Below, one piece after another: positions 22,555-33,203 of a stretch of DNA of 53,243 nt (the stretch's first letter is position 1; each line of letters begins with the position of its first letter). The stretch comes from Ophiosphaerella korrae. Its lineage: Eukaryota > Ascomycota > Dothideomycetes > Pleosporales > Phaeosphaeriaceae. Both the position numbers and the translations under genes were made by a program. The stretch is from contig JALNQF010000288.1 of assembly GCA_028456385.1 (NCBI GenBank), positions 1 to 53,243 on the forward strand, in the 5' to 3' direction. The notes beneath the pieces were generated by a model that had not been told where the DNA came from, made no database searches, and saw only the letters and a list, made by a program, of their open reading frames with translations.

Positions 22555-23810
22555 CCTACCTCAACATGATTTGCCAAGGCCTACTGGAACTCCTTGCGAA
22601 ACATCCACTTCGAAGGAAGACCTTTCGTGAGGTACTCGAATTCAGTTCGGTGCATTTTAGTGACGTCTACAGGAGTGTAGGATGCTGCGATAAGCAGAAA
22701 CGCTTCGCAGTCTAGGGAGCGCAAGCTCTCCCACTACGATTTATCTCCGAAATTTGGCCAGTCCGAGCCTCTATAGACCACCTTGATAATTTTTCTGTCC
22801 TGCTTTTGACGGTTCTTAGATGCATTAGATTCCTGTGACTGCCTTACAGTGTTTGTGAGCGAATGGTGCGCCGCAAGCTGTGCTGACAACTCCCATGTTT
22901 TCGTTTTCAGGCGGCTGGACGCGGAGTCGTCATCGTCGAAATAGATGTCCCACATTTGCTTCCCAATATAATCCAATTCCTCGAATATCCAGTCGACAGT
23001 ATGCATGGCTAGATGATGGGAGAGTAAGCGGAACGGTCAGACAAGGAAATAAATGGAGAATTTCGTTTCGGCAAGGTGCGGAGGGGATTAGGAGAATTTC
23101 TATCGTCAAGGCGGGGAGGTGAGGGGACACGATAACGAAACAGAGAATTTCTATTGTAAAAGGAAGGGACCAGGACAATGAAACAGATTTTCTACTCGTC
23201 AAGGCGGGCCAAGACACCGAAACAGAACTTCTATCGTGTTTGGACGAATCATCGTTCAGCTGCGCCACAGAGTTAGTCGGCATTCAATTCCTATCCCGAC
23301 ACATTCGTATCCCATTGAAGCCAAGGCACACGAATCTTTCGTAAGAGACTCGCGCTCAGTTTCGGGGTTGAATCTTGTCCGTTGTCCTTGGGAGGTATTT
23401 AAAACACTGGAATTCCAATCGACAGAAAGAGGCGAGAAGGAGCTCGAAAAAGCAAGGGTTCAAGTAAACGCCCATGTGCCGGTCTTCCCCTGTGCGCCTG
23501 AAGATTTCTCCCGCTGCTCCTTGATTGCAAGGTCGAGGTCAATCACGAACGTACGCCAGGAGGGGTTATTATCTTCTTCGTTGACCATAAGGTTGTTTGG
23601 CGAGATATCGCATTGCAGCATACCAGCTCGTTTCTTCAAGCGACTTGTATCCGTCGGTGCAGCCTTCCAATGCCGCAAGAAGGCTTCCCCTGGACCTCGC
23701 CTTGTAAATAGGTTTTCCGTAGTCTTGGACAATAACGCGGCGATGCACTCGGTTCGCTGTCGCCCTGTTACCCTTCTTTACTGGAGAGGTCGAACAGGTT
23801 CGGTTGCTTG
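22555..23810 (-). pseudogene. FunK1-type fungal protein kinase pseudogene
   Basis: The minus strand from 23790 gives NRVHRRVIVQDYGKPIYK, then a shifted frame with SLLAALEGCTDGYKSL. A further frame gives KRAGMLQCDISPNNLMVNEE (the FunK1 catalytic loop, D-I-S-P-N-N) and FVIDLDLAIKEQRE (the DFG-equivalent DLD). A frameshift separates these blocks, and translation ends soon after GKTGTWAFT. A second open piece at 23006-22734 (MHTVDWIFEELDYIGKQMWD) probably belongs to the C-terminal part; its frame continues past a TAG to about 22570. A minisatellite lies between the two parts. FunK1 kinases are a large family in filamentous fungi, often near transposons. The locus is clearly inactive as a kinase. 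Confidence 0.7.
23040..23240. repeat. Imperfect minisatellite, about four units
   Basis: Units of about 45-60 bases repeat the words CGAAACAGA, GAATTTCTATCGTCAAGG and CGGGGAGG with variation (GAATTTCTATTGTAAAAGG, GATTTTCTACTCGTCAAGG, GAACTTCTATCGTGTTTGG). The array sits between the two readable parts of the FunK1 pseudogene. Confidence 0.6.
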
Positions 23811-24223
23811 GGGGCGACGGGTCCGTGCGGCTTGAGGACCGCTTCCGTCCTGCGGCGCTGCTGCTTCGGTCTTTTCGCGAGGTGCGGCTTCTAGCCGGGC
23901 TTGGCGGGCATCGAGCTTTCCGGCTTGTAGTTTTTCGCTTGCGTTATGTCCAGACCTCGTCGCACGTTGCTGCGGATGTCGTCGTCTTGGCTGCCCAGCA
24001 GAGAGAGCACGTGCCACCGTGCGATGGGCGACCGGTGCCGGGAAGCACGCAGGCACATCTGGACACGGCTCGTCTTCGCAGGCTTCCGGACACCAGAGCG
24101 AACGGGTGGGTCCAGGGGGAACAACGCCATATCGGATAAAGGGAGAGAGGGCATGGATGGGCAGCTCCAGCGTCGGTCGGCTAGTGCTAGCTCCATCATC
24201 ACCAAGACCATTGGTAGCGTAGG
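23811..24223. other. GC-rich intergenic, nothing confidently assigned
   Basis: Overlapping open frames exist on both strands. The minus-strand one contains EKLQAGKLDARQARLEA, which resembles the charged tail of some fungal transposases, but the similarity is weak. The right boundary is the copia LTR at 24224. Confidence 0.35.
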
Positions 24224-24511
24224 TGTCAGATGAGCTGACTTACGAGCCAGCTCATAAATCGATTCAGATGACGATTGAGATGGCCATGGCAATCGATCTG
24301 GCATCGCGTGCGCGATACTGGTACGCGATACTAGCTTGCCACTGACTCAACCACAACTTATCAGCTCAACTACCGCGCATCCTTGGAGAGCCGCAGCGCC
24401 AGCTGGAGAATTGAGATCTAGTTCGGCAATCAGGAGCAGATAGAAGACAGAGCAATCAATCAATCAACTCACATCAATTCAACTGTTTACGAGTGGCCAT
24501 CAAATCTGACA
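24224..24511 (-). mobile_element. Copia-type solo LTR, reverse orientation
   Basis: This block starts TGTCAG and ends CTGACA. It aligns end to end with the LTR at 15879, including GATGACGATTGAGATGGC and the CATCAAATCTGACA end, but is 288 bp long because of internal deletions. No target duplication is visible. Confidence 0.75.
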
Positions 24512-24589
24512 ACTAAATATAGGTGCAGATATGTATAACGTAGATCACCGAACCCCCCAAAATCTGCCAAGACCACATCTACTCTTTTT

Positions 24590-25930
24590 GTCTTATTATG
24601 CCTCGACCACACAACGTGTTATTACTCCAACATGAAGTGAGACTTTAGCTTGCACTTCAAGCCTTTAATCCTGGCCAATTCCAAAGCCACCGAGCTGCCG
24701 CTGCTGCCTTTAACGTCAAACGCCGGATTCTTAACGAGCACGCCAGAGGAATACCTTTTCGCGCTGTACTACTCCTAACTGCCTTAAGCTTGCGCGCACC
24801 GAAGAGTAGACGATCTTCCAATATGTCCTCGACCTCGATTCGCATGGATTTGCGCCCCGGCTGTGCGAGGTGGCAGATACAGCTGATAAATTACTGGCAG
24901 TGCGGGGTGGAGAGCTAGTAGGTAAAAAATGGGCTGCGGGATTCATAACGCGCTCAGACGAGCTGAAGATGGCGTTCAACCGACCAAAGGATCGCCGGAG
25001 AATACTTCACGAAGATCCTAAGGTAATTAGCGTGTGGTTCAAGCGTGTTGAAGAGATCAAAGCCAAGTACGGCATCCACGACAACGACGTGCACAACTTT
25101 GACGAGACTGGCTTCTAGATAGGTATTATTGGGTTAATGAAAGTCGTCACAGACTTAGAGAGACGTACTCGGCCTAAGCTCGTTTAGCTAGACGATCGCA
25201 AGTAGGTTACAGCTATCCAGAGCATCTGCGCTGCTAGGTACGCAACCCCACCACTCATCATCTACAAAGGGATTGTCCACATCTCTGCGTGGTACGAGGA
25301 AGTAGATATACCACGCAATTGGGAGCTCTCAGTCTCTGAGAACGGATGGACAAACAATCAGCTTGGTCTTAAGTGACTAAAGCACTTTGACGAGCATACA
25401 AAGACGCTTCAAGTAGGGTCGTACAGGCTACTTATACTTGACGGCCATACAAGCCACCTCAACCAGGATTTTAAGGACTATTATTTTGAAAATAAGATCC
25501 TTACCCTCTACATGCCCGCCCATCCATCGCATATCCTATAGCTACGTAGGCTAGCTCCTCTCGGCTTATTAAAGGAGCTAAACTAATGCTGCACCAAAAC
25601 GCTCTTCAAGCTGCCCGCATTACTAAGCTTAAAGAGCAATTAGCGGTAGTAATCAAGCAAAAAGGGGGGGAAAGGAAGTGGATTCAGCACGGTAGTACAA
25701 TAGAGTATAGAGAAGCATCAGCGTAGGTAGCTGTAAAGGCGTCTAGGGAGACTTAGAGGGTGAAGAAGGCTCGTAGTGGGAGTAATCAAGAAAGAGGTCA
25801 ACTAACTCAACGGCACTGTAGGAACTGTGGAGAGACTAAGCATAATGCGCGAACAAATAAAAAAGGTTTCAGAAGAGGCTTCTTAGTCTAATTTAAGTAG
25901 CGTACCTAAGGGTCTTCGCTCAGATAGGGA
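24590..25930 (+). mobile_element. Pogo/Tc5-type transposon relic
   Basis: Reading frames spell a pogo/Tc5 transposase. The helix-turn-helix region is eroded at 24650-24870. An intact stretch at 24870-25118 carries DKLLAVRGG..KKWAAGFITR and ends in HNFDETGF (first catalytic D). ILDGHTSHL (second D) and MPAHPSHIL follow near 25440-25545. The LQPLDVGCF-type block with the third D is replaced by LRRLAPLG after a TAG and a small deletion. A zinc-knuckle-like tail at about 25810-25860 has lost its ligands (CGETKHNARTN). Stops are TAG plus one TGA where TGG is expected, consistent with RIP. The same family is present at 240-2701. Confidence 0.8.
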
Positions 25931-26164
25931 TGAAGTTGATGATATATAAGATGATGTTAGTCGTGCCAAGAGATTTTAGGAGGTTCGGTGATATTTTACG
26001 TTACTTGAAGAGGGCTATTCTATATTACAGACTTGCGTATTATGCTATCGTGGTATCACAATACGCGAGTCTACTATGTTTGTCTAAACATAATACATAA
26101 TGAACAGGCGTGCATCTTGAAACAGTTTTATGAAGCTAGGTGCACCTACTCTTCTCTAGAGATA

Positions 26165-26365
26165 GTATAAGTCGTCAGCGGTTACGAGGCGCCCTGCAGC
26201 GAAGCGCGATGCTGCGATAAGACTGTCTTTCACACCGGAAGAAGATGACCTTCTCATCGAGCTGAAGAACTAGGGGCTTCTGTAGAAGGAGATTTACGGG
26301 CAGTTCACGGAAGCTTTTCTACAGCAAAAGCGGGCTGTAGTAGAAGTCAGGGGGTGTAGTCCGCG
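26165..26365 (+). pseudogene. Myb/SANT-like domain relic
   Basis: One frame reads AKRDAAIRLSFTPEEDDLLI, then ELKN-stop-GLL-stop-KEIYGQFTEAF. This matches the fungal Myb-like pattern in which Trp and Gln would stand where the two TAGs are. The resemblance fades around 26365, inside the 3' end of the HET/ankyrin gene on the other strand. It is a short remnant, possibly transposon-associated. Confidence 0.5.
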
Positions 26366-29300
26366 AAAGTTTCAGCAGCTTGACGACAGCCTCATGCCCG
26401 TTCGCTACTGCGAGGTCGAGCGGCGTCCGGCCATCATTGCTTTTCGACTCGATTGCAGCGCCCTTCTCAAGCAGTAGCTTAGCGACGGCCTCATGCCCCT
26501 TCGCTGCTGCGAGGCCGAGCGGCGTCCAGCCATAGTTGGTCTTTGATTCGATCGCGGCGCCCTTCTCGAGCAGTAGCTTAGCGACAGCCTCATGCCCGTT
26601 CGCTGCTGCGAGGCCGAGCGGCGTCCAGCCATAGTTGGTCTTTGACTCGATCGCGGCGCCCTTCTCGAGCAGTAGCTTAGCGACGGCCTCATGCCCCTTC
26701 GCTGCTGCGAGGCCGAGTGGCGTCCAGCCATCCTTATCTTTCGACTCGATCACAGCACCCTTCTCGAGCAGCAGCTTAGCGACTGCCTCATGCCCGTTCG
26801 CTGCTGCGACACTGAGCAGCGTCCGGCCATACTTGTTTTCCGACTCGATTGTGGCACCCTTCTCGAGCAGTAGCTTAGTGGCAGCCTCATGCCCCTTCGC
26901 TGCTGCGAGGCCGAGCGGCGTCCAGCCATAGTTGGTCTTTGATTCGATCGCGGCGCCCTTCTCGAGCAGTAGCTTAGCGACAGCCTCATGCCCGTTCGCT
27001 GCTGCGAGGTCGAGCGGCGTCCGGCCATCATTGCTTTTCGACTCGATTGCAGCGCCCTTCTCGAGTAGCAGCTTAGCGACGGCATCATGCCCGTTCGCTG
27101 CTGCGAGGCCAAGCGGCGTCCAGCTATCATTGTTTTTCGACTCGATTGCGGCGCCCTCCTCGAGCAGTATCTTAGCGAAGGCCTCGTACCCGCTCCATGC
27201 AGCCCACAATAGCGGCGTCCGGCCATGTTTGTCTTTCGACTCGGTGTCGGCGCCTTCGTCTAGTAGTTGTTGAACTACATTGATATGGCCGTCATCGGCA
27301 GCCCACCGAAGGAGCGTTCTCTCTAACCCGTAATCATCTCTGCCATTTTCGCTGCTATTAGTTTGTCGGAGTTTATCCAACCGCTTCTGCACAAGTATCC
27401 TCCGTTGAGACGTACGCTCTTTTCTTTCCTTAACCTCCGCTTGCCTTTCATTTAGCTGGCGTATCTGTTGGGCCCCATTGCTTTCTTTCTCAACTTGAAT
27501 TCTCTTCTCCTCCTCAAGCTTTCTTAGTTCATCTTCTATCATCTCCCGTGCTCTCCTAATCTCCTCCAAGCGACTGCTTACTTTTTTTACTCTCTGGTTT
27601 AATCCGTCCTCTTCCGCATCGCCTTGCCGTTCTTCTTCTTGCATTCTTTCGAACTCTTGCATTAAATGCAATTTCTGTAACTCTATAGTCGCGTTGATAG
27701 TAACATCTGGTGGATAAGGCGTCGCTTCCGGCCTGATAATAATTATTAGCTCTTGTGCTTCACGCTCCAATACCACTTGTAGGTTGAGCAAACCGTTGCT
27801 AGCACTTCTCTTCCCAGATACTTCTTGCTTCATATATCGAAGCTTTCCGGCTAGCTCCTCTAATGAAGTGCTTCTATAGCATATCATAACGTGGCACTGA
27901 GCCTCAATGGCAGATCCCTGTTCCTCGAACTCGAGTACAATGACAAAATCCCGAGATCCTTCCTCCTTATGACGGAATCGAGCCAAGGTTTGGCGTACAG
28001 AATCACTATTGAATTCGGTTTCCGACATAATCAAGGCCCGGTCTTGATCCCAGCAAGATCGAGGCGTCACATCAACCAAATCTAGATCCACTTCGGCAAA
28101 TCCGTCGCCGTAATACCAGTACCGTCGACTCGCGCCCGCGGACTTCTTGCTTTGGCTATCGTTTTTAATATAGATAGGCTTAGGTGGGGTGCTAAATACA
28201 GCGATTGGTTGTAGCACTGAAGGGTATCCCCTTGGTCTGAAATACTCCGAGGACGACGTCGATGCTGGTTTGGCGAGAGGGATCCCAATGACTTGTTCTG
28301 TATCGTGCTTCGGCCCGCAATTCAGCAGCCCAATCGTGTTGCCGGTGGACGTAGTGAGTAGCGACAAGGAGATTCGAAGGCTGCCACCAGAGAAGTCGAG
28401 GAAGTTCAGAGTCGCAGTGGATTGTTCTCGGGCCACAATCTGCTCTGAACTCGCAAAATCTGATGGGGCGGCCGCCAAAACTCTCCCAGCTGTGACTTGG
28501 ACTAAATCGCTAATAGGTGGCTCTTGCACGCTAAGGCCCCAAGCTAGGATAGAATCGTCTCTTGTGTTCTTTATGATCTCCTGCTGCAGCCGACTAAAGG
28601 CTTGCTCACCGTCTCCGTTGTAGATGATAGGTATCACTACACCGAAGATTCCTAGGAGACAATATGCAAGGTCTTCCTTCCTTTTAGTATCTCTAGGCGC
28701 AGCCCATGACATACGCTGCGCAACGCTCGCAGCATGCAGCTCGGTGATGTTTAGCAGAAATGGGTAGGGTATGTTGGTGATTTTCTCGACGACGGAACAC
28801 AAGTTTCCCTTGGTCCCTAGATGGCACCACTTCGAATTGTAGAACCTTAAGTTCTTGGGTGCAGGGAGCTCTTGCAAGGTCCACCCTCTCAGGAACCACC
28901 GACTTTTCCGAAACTTGGAGCCCCGATCCTGAGGTTTGTCCCCAGGAGGAACATCCGAGAGATACACATAGCAAAAGGAAGCCTTCCCATACCATCCAAA
29001 CATAGAGTTGATGGCCTCGCTGAGCTCCCTGTCGCTGTCCTTGTTAATACAGCAAGTATCAATCCAAGCGAATCTGAGCCCATCCTTCTTAGCTTGGTCA
29101 CAGCATCCCTTAAACTTGGAATACCCAATGCTGTTTTCCTTAAAATTCCTTTTCTGGATATCGTGGAATGATATCTCGTCCTCGTCGACACCCCAGGTAT
29201 GCGATAATATGGCATACGGTGGGACTCCTTCGCCGATGAACTCCTCCAGCTTCGATGTCTCTACGTTGATGAGGCGCATTGCTAAGTCTCGTGGATAGAG

Positions 29301-29378
29301 CGGAGTGTCGGCGGGATCATGAGGAAAGCTGAAGTAGCGTTCGTGTAGGCCCGGAGACTGATGGAGGACGGCAGTCAC
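26319..29378 (-). CDS. HET, coiled-coil and ankyrin-repeat protein
   Basis: A single uninterrupted exon encodes up to 1,019 residues. Met34 (29279), which begins MRLINVETSKLEEFIGE, is the more usual start for this class, so the first 33 residues may be untranslated. The HET domain shows YAILSHTWG, KDGLRFAWIDTCCINKDS, ASFCYVYLSDVPPG, SRWFLRGWTLQEL and KEDLAYCLLGIFGV. A long middle region is followed by a charged coiled coil at about 573-669 (FERMQEEERQGDAEEDG, EMIEDELRKLEEEKR). Nine to ten 33-residue ankyrin repeats (about 685-1003) are nearly identical to one another. The last residues, SRTTPPDFYYSPLLL, are not ankyrin; they are encoded antisense to the Myb-like relic. HET/ankyrin proteins are candidates for vegetative-incompatibility or immune functions; that is family inference. 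Confidence 0.9.
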   Translation of the reverse strand: MTAVLHQSPGLHERYFSFPHDPADTPLYPRDLAMRLINVETSKLEEFIGEGVPPYAILSHTWGVDEDEISFHDIQKRNFKENSIGYSKFKGCCDQAKKDGLRFAWIDTCCINKDSDRELSEAINSMFGWYGKASFCYVYLSDVPPGDKPQDRGSKFRKSRWFLRGWTLQELPAPKNLRFYNSKWCHLGTKGNLCSVVEKITNIPYPFLLNITELHAASVAQRMSWAAPRDTKRKEDLAYCLLGIFGVVIPIIYNGDGEQAFSRLQQEIIKNTRDDSILAWGLSVQEPPISDLVQVTAGRVLAAAPSDFASSEQIVAREQSTATLNFLDFSGGSLRISLSLLTTSTGNTIGLLNCGPKHDTEQVIGIPLAKPASTSSSEYFRPRGYPSVLQPIAVFSTPPKPIYIKNDSQSKKSAGASRRYWYYGDGFAEVDLDLVDVTPRSCWDQDRALIMSETEFNSDSVRQTLARFRHKEEGSRDFVIVLEFEEQGSAIEAQCHVMICYRSTSLEELAGKLRYMKQEVSGKRSASNGLLNLQVVLEREAQELIIIIRPEATPYPPDVTINATIELQKLHLMQEFERMQEEERQGDAEEDGLNQRVKKVSSRLEEIRRAREMIEDELRKLEEEKRIQVEKESNGAQQIRQLNERQAEVKERKERTSQRRILVQKRLDKLRQTNSSENGRDDYGLERTLLRWAADDGHINVVQQLLDEGADTESKDKHGRTPLLWAAWSGYEAFAKILLEEGAAIESKNNDSWTPLGLAAANGHDAVAKLLLEKGAAIESKSNDGRTPLDLAAANGHEAVAKLLLEKGAAIESKTNYGWTPLGLAAAKGHEAATKLLLEKGATIESENKYGRTLLSVAAANGHEAVAKLLLEKGAVIESKDKDGWTPLGLAAAKGHEAVAKLLLEKGAAIESKTNYGWTPLGLAAANGHEAVAKLLLEKGAAIESKTNYGWTPLGLAAAKGHEAVAKLLLEKGAAIESKSNDGRTPLDLAVANGHEAVVKLLKLSRTTPPDFYYSPLLL
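26365..27330 (-). repeat. 99-bp ankyrin-coding tandem array
   Basis: Nine full 99-base units and a tenth partial one encode GHEAVAKLLLEKGAAIESK-type ankyrin repeats. Units 3-9 are almost identical at the nucleotide level, and units 1-2 (the N-terminal end) are diverged. Such homogeneity implies recent unequal crossing-over or conversion. Unlike the TPR array at 14.1 kb it contains no stop. Confidence 0.93.
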
Positions 29379-30761
29379 TCGCGGTCTTGTCCAATGAGTT
29401 CTCGGATGAGGCTTTGGGGAAGGTCTCGGGGTAGGATAGGTCGGGCTGGTGCAAACACCAATGTATTCAGAGCACAGAATTTATCTCTTTCAGGGTAGAT
29501 ATAGAGCTATGTGGTCGTCGGGTTCGTAAGGGCTGGTGTGTATTTCGTGTGTTGGCGTGCTGCTGTAGCAGGTTCGATTGTGGAGCCGTTGGCAGGCCAG
29601 GACGGTCGGCCCACTCTTGATAGACCCTTGTGAAGTAGCAAATCTACAAGAGGTGAGCTGGTTGACGGACCGCCAGAGAGATAGCCATGTTTGGTCACAA
29701 GGCTGTGGAACTTTGGTCGGTCCGCTTGCTTAGACTTCGCCATGGCCAAAGGTCACAATCTTGTGCTAGCCAAAATTGGTAATCATTCCGATCGGAGGTA
29801 CTGACTAGGGTAGCGACCCTACATGAATCAAGCGCGCCTTGCAGCCTTACGGCTAATTATTACTTCTTAGCAGTGCCGTGGGGTTCTCTGAATTTGAGGG
29901 ATTCGTGTAAGAGGTTGCGAGAGTAATGCAAGCTTGGTTGTAATCTTCTGGCGTAGAAGGCTAGTTTTTACTTGACAGGAGGCTCTTTGTAAATTATGCA
30001 GCCGCACTTCAACGCAAGCGTACCTTTTTAGTAAGTAGCGTTGTAATACTAAAGAAATAGTCTTAGAATCTGGCTTGAGTTGAGTATAGTCGAATTTAGG
30101 ACGTAGGGAGAAGTTTTATCGCTTCAAAGTGAAGGCGACTGTTAGACCTGGAAACGGTAAGGGTAACAAGGGCAAGTAGACTTCTGTGAGAGGAGCGAGA
30201 TCAATGAACAAGTGTTGTTATTTGACTTGATTAACAGTGGGCTCTGTATCGGAGTATCACGAGTGGGCGTGAGTATCAATGTATGATAAGAATCTGATTG
30301 AAGTATCTGTCGTGATGCTCGGTTTAGATAAGAGTGTAAAGAAGAGATTGAACACGATGGTCCATAGAGGCCCATCGGCGTTCCTATATACTTGCTTCCT
30401 TGGGCTCATCAATGAGCCCGCGGTGCAACTCCAGCTCATCAGTGAGCGCTCATCAATGAGCCCGCACGTGCCCCTCGCTCCACCAATCGCCTTGCTGTGC
30501 GGCGTCCCCGCCTTGCTCGGTATCGTAACAGCGACAATAATATTGATAATTTTCTAGCAGCAGCTATTAGGAGGCACGAGGGGCCTAGCGCACTCGATTT
30601 AGATAGTATTGTATAGGTATAGAGGTATGGGAAGAGCTTCTACTACTAAGAGTCTAAGTACCTATATTCTCGCAACGGAGTAGTTCTCGCTACGGAGATA
30701 TTAGATAGTCCATAGGTACAAATACGTAAGCACAACGTCGACCCTCCGTTATATCTGCTAG
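29379..30761. other. Intergenic, nothing recognised
   Basis: The left end is the 5' flank of the HET/ankyrin gene. Small open frames (for example 29749-29507 and 30375-30142, minus) have no domain. AT-rich patches occur at 29980-30110 and 30590-30750. A small palindrome cluster is listed separately. Confidence 0.4.
30408..30468. repeat. Palindrome pair GGGCTCATCAATGAGCCC
   Basis: A perfect 8+8 palindrome lies at about 30403-30420, and GCTCATCAATGAGCCCG recurs at about 30448. A related AGCTCATCAGTGAGCG lies between them. It could be a protein-binding site cluster or a transposon scar. Confidence 0.6.
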
Positions 30762-30856
30762 TGTCAGATGAGCTGGCTCACGAGCCGGCTCATGAATCGA
30801 TTCGGATGACGATTGAGATGGCGATGGCGATGGATCTGGCATCGCGTGCGCGATAC
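30762..30856 (-). mobile_element. Truncated copia-type LTR fragment
   Basis: The first roughly 95 bases match the TGTCAGATGAGCTGGCT end of the reverse-oriented LTR copies, through GCATCGCGTGCGCGATAC. Similarity then stops abruptly, just before the lysine-rich open frame that starts at 30880. Confidence 0.7.
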
Positions 30857-30879
30857 TCTAAAAAGATGCTTGCACTATT

Positions 30880-31755
30880 ATGCTGCTGTTAATCTCTAGC
30901 TTTATTGAGCTCATTAGGCTCGGCACAACCTCGGTATTCGCCCGCCCAGCTCCGACTCCCCGATCCACCTGGCACCCAAACCTGGCATCCTCTATCCATT
31001 GTCAACATGGAAGACTTTTCTATACACAACTGTGCAGAGGACTCGAGAAACCGAATAAGCCTCGAAGTGTTCTCGAATCCTACTTCCAGAGCTGCTTTGA
31101 CCCTCATCGCAAATATAAGACACCTCCCCCAACCCCACCGAGAAAGCCGCAAAATGTAGACTACGTGCAGGCGACTGACACACGCTCGGGCTCGGGTAGC
31201 AAATACTATGACGATCATGCGTCCGAAGAGACAGGCTTATGTGGGACCGCCTCTCCAACGACTGCGTTGGAGCTCGGTGCCACCGAAGGAGCTTGTATGC
31301 GCACGACCAAGAAGCGCAAACACGATGACGGTGGAGCAGATGACGATGAATTTTGCCCACATCAACTCGGCAAATACCTGCCGCATGCGAGGCAAAGTGC
31401 CACGGAGTCTGCTAGCTAGTACAAGAAACGCAAACATGAGAGCGACGACGAAGCTCATGACGAGGAACCGCGACAACGCCAAAATATGCCTCACCCGCGC
31501 CAACCCAAACTTCGAAATACTTCGAGAACATCAACATCACTTGCGCTCCGCAAATCGCTATCGCTATCGCATAAGAAGCCATGCAACAGCGTAGTTGCAG
31601 GCCAAGCCACGAAGCGCAAAAGGAAGTGCGAACAGAAAATCCATGACAAGCATAAGCAACCACAACTACATCTTCGTCGTTCGCATACGAAGCTCAGCGA
31701 GGACATTAGCTCAAGGAAGAAGCGCGACAGAACCCTAAAAATGGGAGAAGGATAG
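30880..31755 (+). pseudogene. Lys/His-rich hypothetical protein, one in-frame TAG
   Basis: One frame runs from 30880 to the TAG at 31753-31755 (292 codons), interrupted only by TAG at 31417-31419. Both halves share a basic-acidic repeat: TKKRKHDDGGADDDE, then after the stop YKKRKHESDDEAHDEE, then TKRKRKCEQ. This suggests one original protein with internal repeats. The family is not recognised; nuclear localisation would fit the Lys/Arg clusters. The TAG may be a CAG-to-TAG change. The true 5' end may have been removed by the LTR fragment just upstream. Confidence 0.35.
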
Positions 31756-33203
31756 AAGGATGAAGATAGACGTCATGGAAACGGTATCAAGCATGTTGTA
31801 GGGTTGCAATGGCGCAAATGCTTCTTTGGATTTCGTAGGGCAGACACGCGAACGAGATAAGACATATAACATTGATTGGGAGAGTTTTGATGATGCAGCG
31901 ATTCCCCCGGTCGTATAGCTCGGCCCGCTTCGTCGACGCATTACTCGGAACTGGGCAGAGTAACCTTACCCACTTCGAAGCGAGACACTCAACGAGCCGA
32001 GACACAATATAGGTACATTGACTTCAAGGAATGTTTATCAATGAACAACATCCACTCTTCGAGTTCTATTGCTGCAGAAACATTTTGACGCATCTTAAAA
32101 ACAAGCCTTACGCTTGAATATCCACATTTACCTGTCTAGCCGTGACCAATACTTCGTTTTGGCTCGCCAGTTCGAGTAGGAGTTGCTGTTGTAGTAGGAA
32201 GCGGCTTTAACAATAGGAACCCAAGATGTCCCAATTGTTCCTCGGTGATGTGAAGCTATGAAAGCATAATGTAACGTCCGTCCCTGCCTAGCGACACCCT
32301 ACGTGACGAGACGCCACGGACACTCCCTAACATAACAAACTTAACAACAGGTTAGAAGAATAAACATTCTTGGAATAGTAGCCTTAAGCTATGAAGTCTA
32401 TTCTCTCCTAATCTCCCGTAGGAGTAACTTCTGCTTACCGTGCAATACGATAAATTGGTATGAGTGTCACGCGACCGCCTCGCTTCAGCTGGCAGTAGGT
32501 GCGTCGAAGGCCCATGCATCTTATCAAAAGTCTGTCAACTTACAGCTTGTTATATTATCATCCTATCCCGAGATCCTCACTCATATTCAAGACGCTCGCG
32601 CGCTTCTGTGCTGATTCTAACTCCGCCTGCTGGAAGAGATAGACGAGGACGATCCGAGCACCCGACTTAAACTAGCTTAGCTGTAATTTATCGGCGCTGC
32701 ACAGGGCTTGCAACATGATTCATGCTGAGCTACTCGCTTGTGGCCTAGCTGAAAGTGCACTATCGGCCTGTGAACTTTCTGTGTATGGAGCTTACATGAG
32801 GAGAGACGGTGCAGCAAGTAGACGACGAATTGACACCACGATACGACTCCTTTGGGGTTCAAGCGCATTTATTGGTTGGATATGTGAGACAAATTCCTCA
32901 GGCTGACAAGCTGAAGCAATTGGTTGAACGAGAGCCTCGCCTTTCTGAGTGGCGCAGATGGCGCTAAGTCCACCACTGTCACCATCCACCATCCATTTGA
33001 CTGCGCAGAGCACCGGTGGAAGATGCAAGCCAGCGAGAAGTGCCCTGCATAGCCCCCGCATTGGGAATCCAAAAAATTCTAAGTCTTTAAAGCAAACAGC
33101 CGACCTGATATCGACTCGACATTTGTTCGCTCAGTTTCGAGTCCACGATTCTCAAGATCGCGTGCAGAAACTGGAAGGACGATACATTACTCACGTATAT
33201 ATA
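31756..33203. other. Intergenic, nothing recognised
   Basis: Short frames on both strands show no recognised domains. The right end (33000-33203) is the probable promoter and 5' leader of the HeLo-like/SH3 gene. The open frame there extends upstream of the chosen ATG without family similarity. Confidence 0.4.

Noticed and set aside
26405..27273. Repetitive open frames on both strands across the ankyrin array
   Set aside because: These are alternative-frame shadows of the 99-bp ankyrin repeats and have no independent domain content.
29507..29749. 80-codon minus-strand frame upstream of the HET/ankyrin gene
   Set aside because: No domain similarity. It lies in the likely promoter or leader of that gene.
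32464..32670. Arg-rich plus-strand frame resembling a retroelement gag tail
   Set aside because: The resemblance is only compositional, with no neighbouring retroelement domains to support it.
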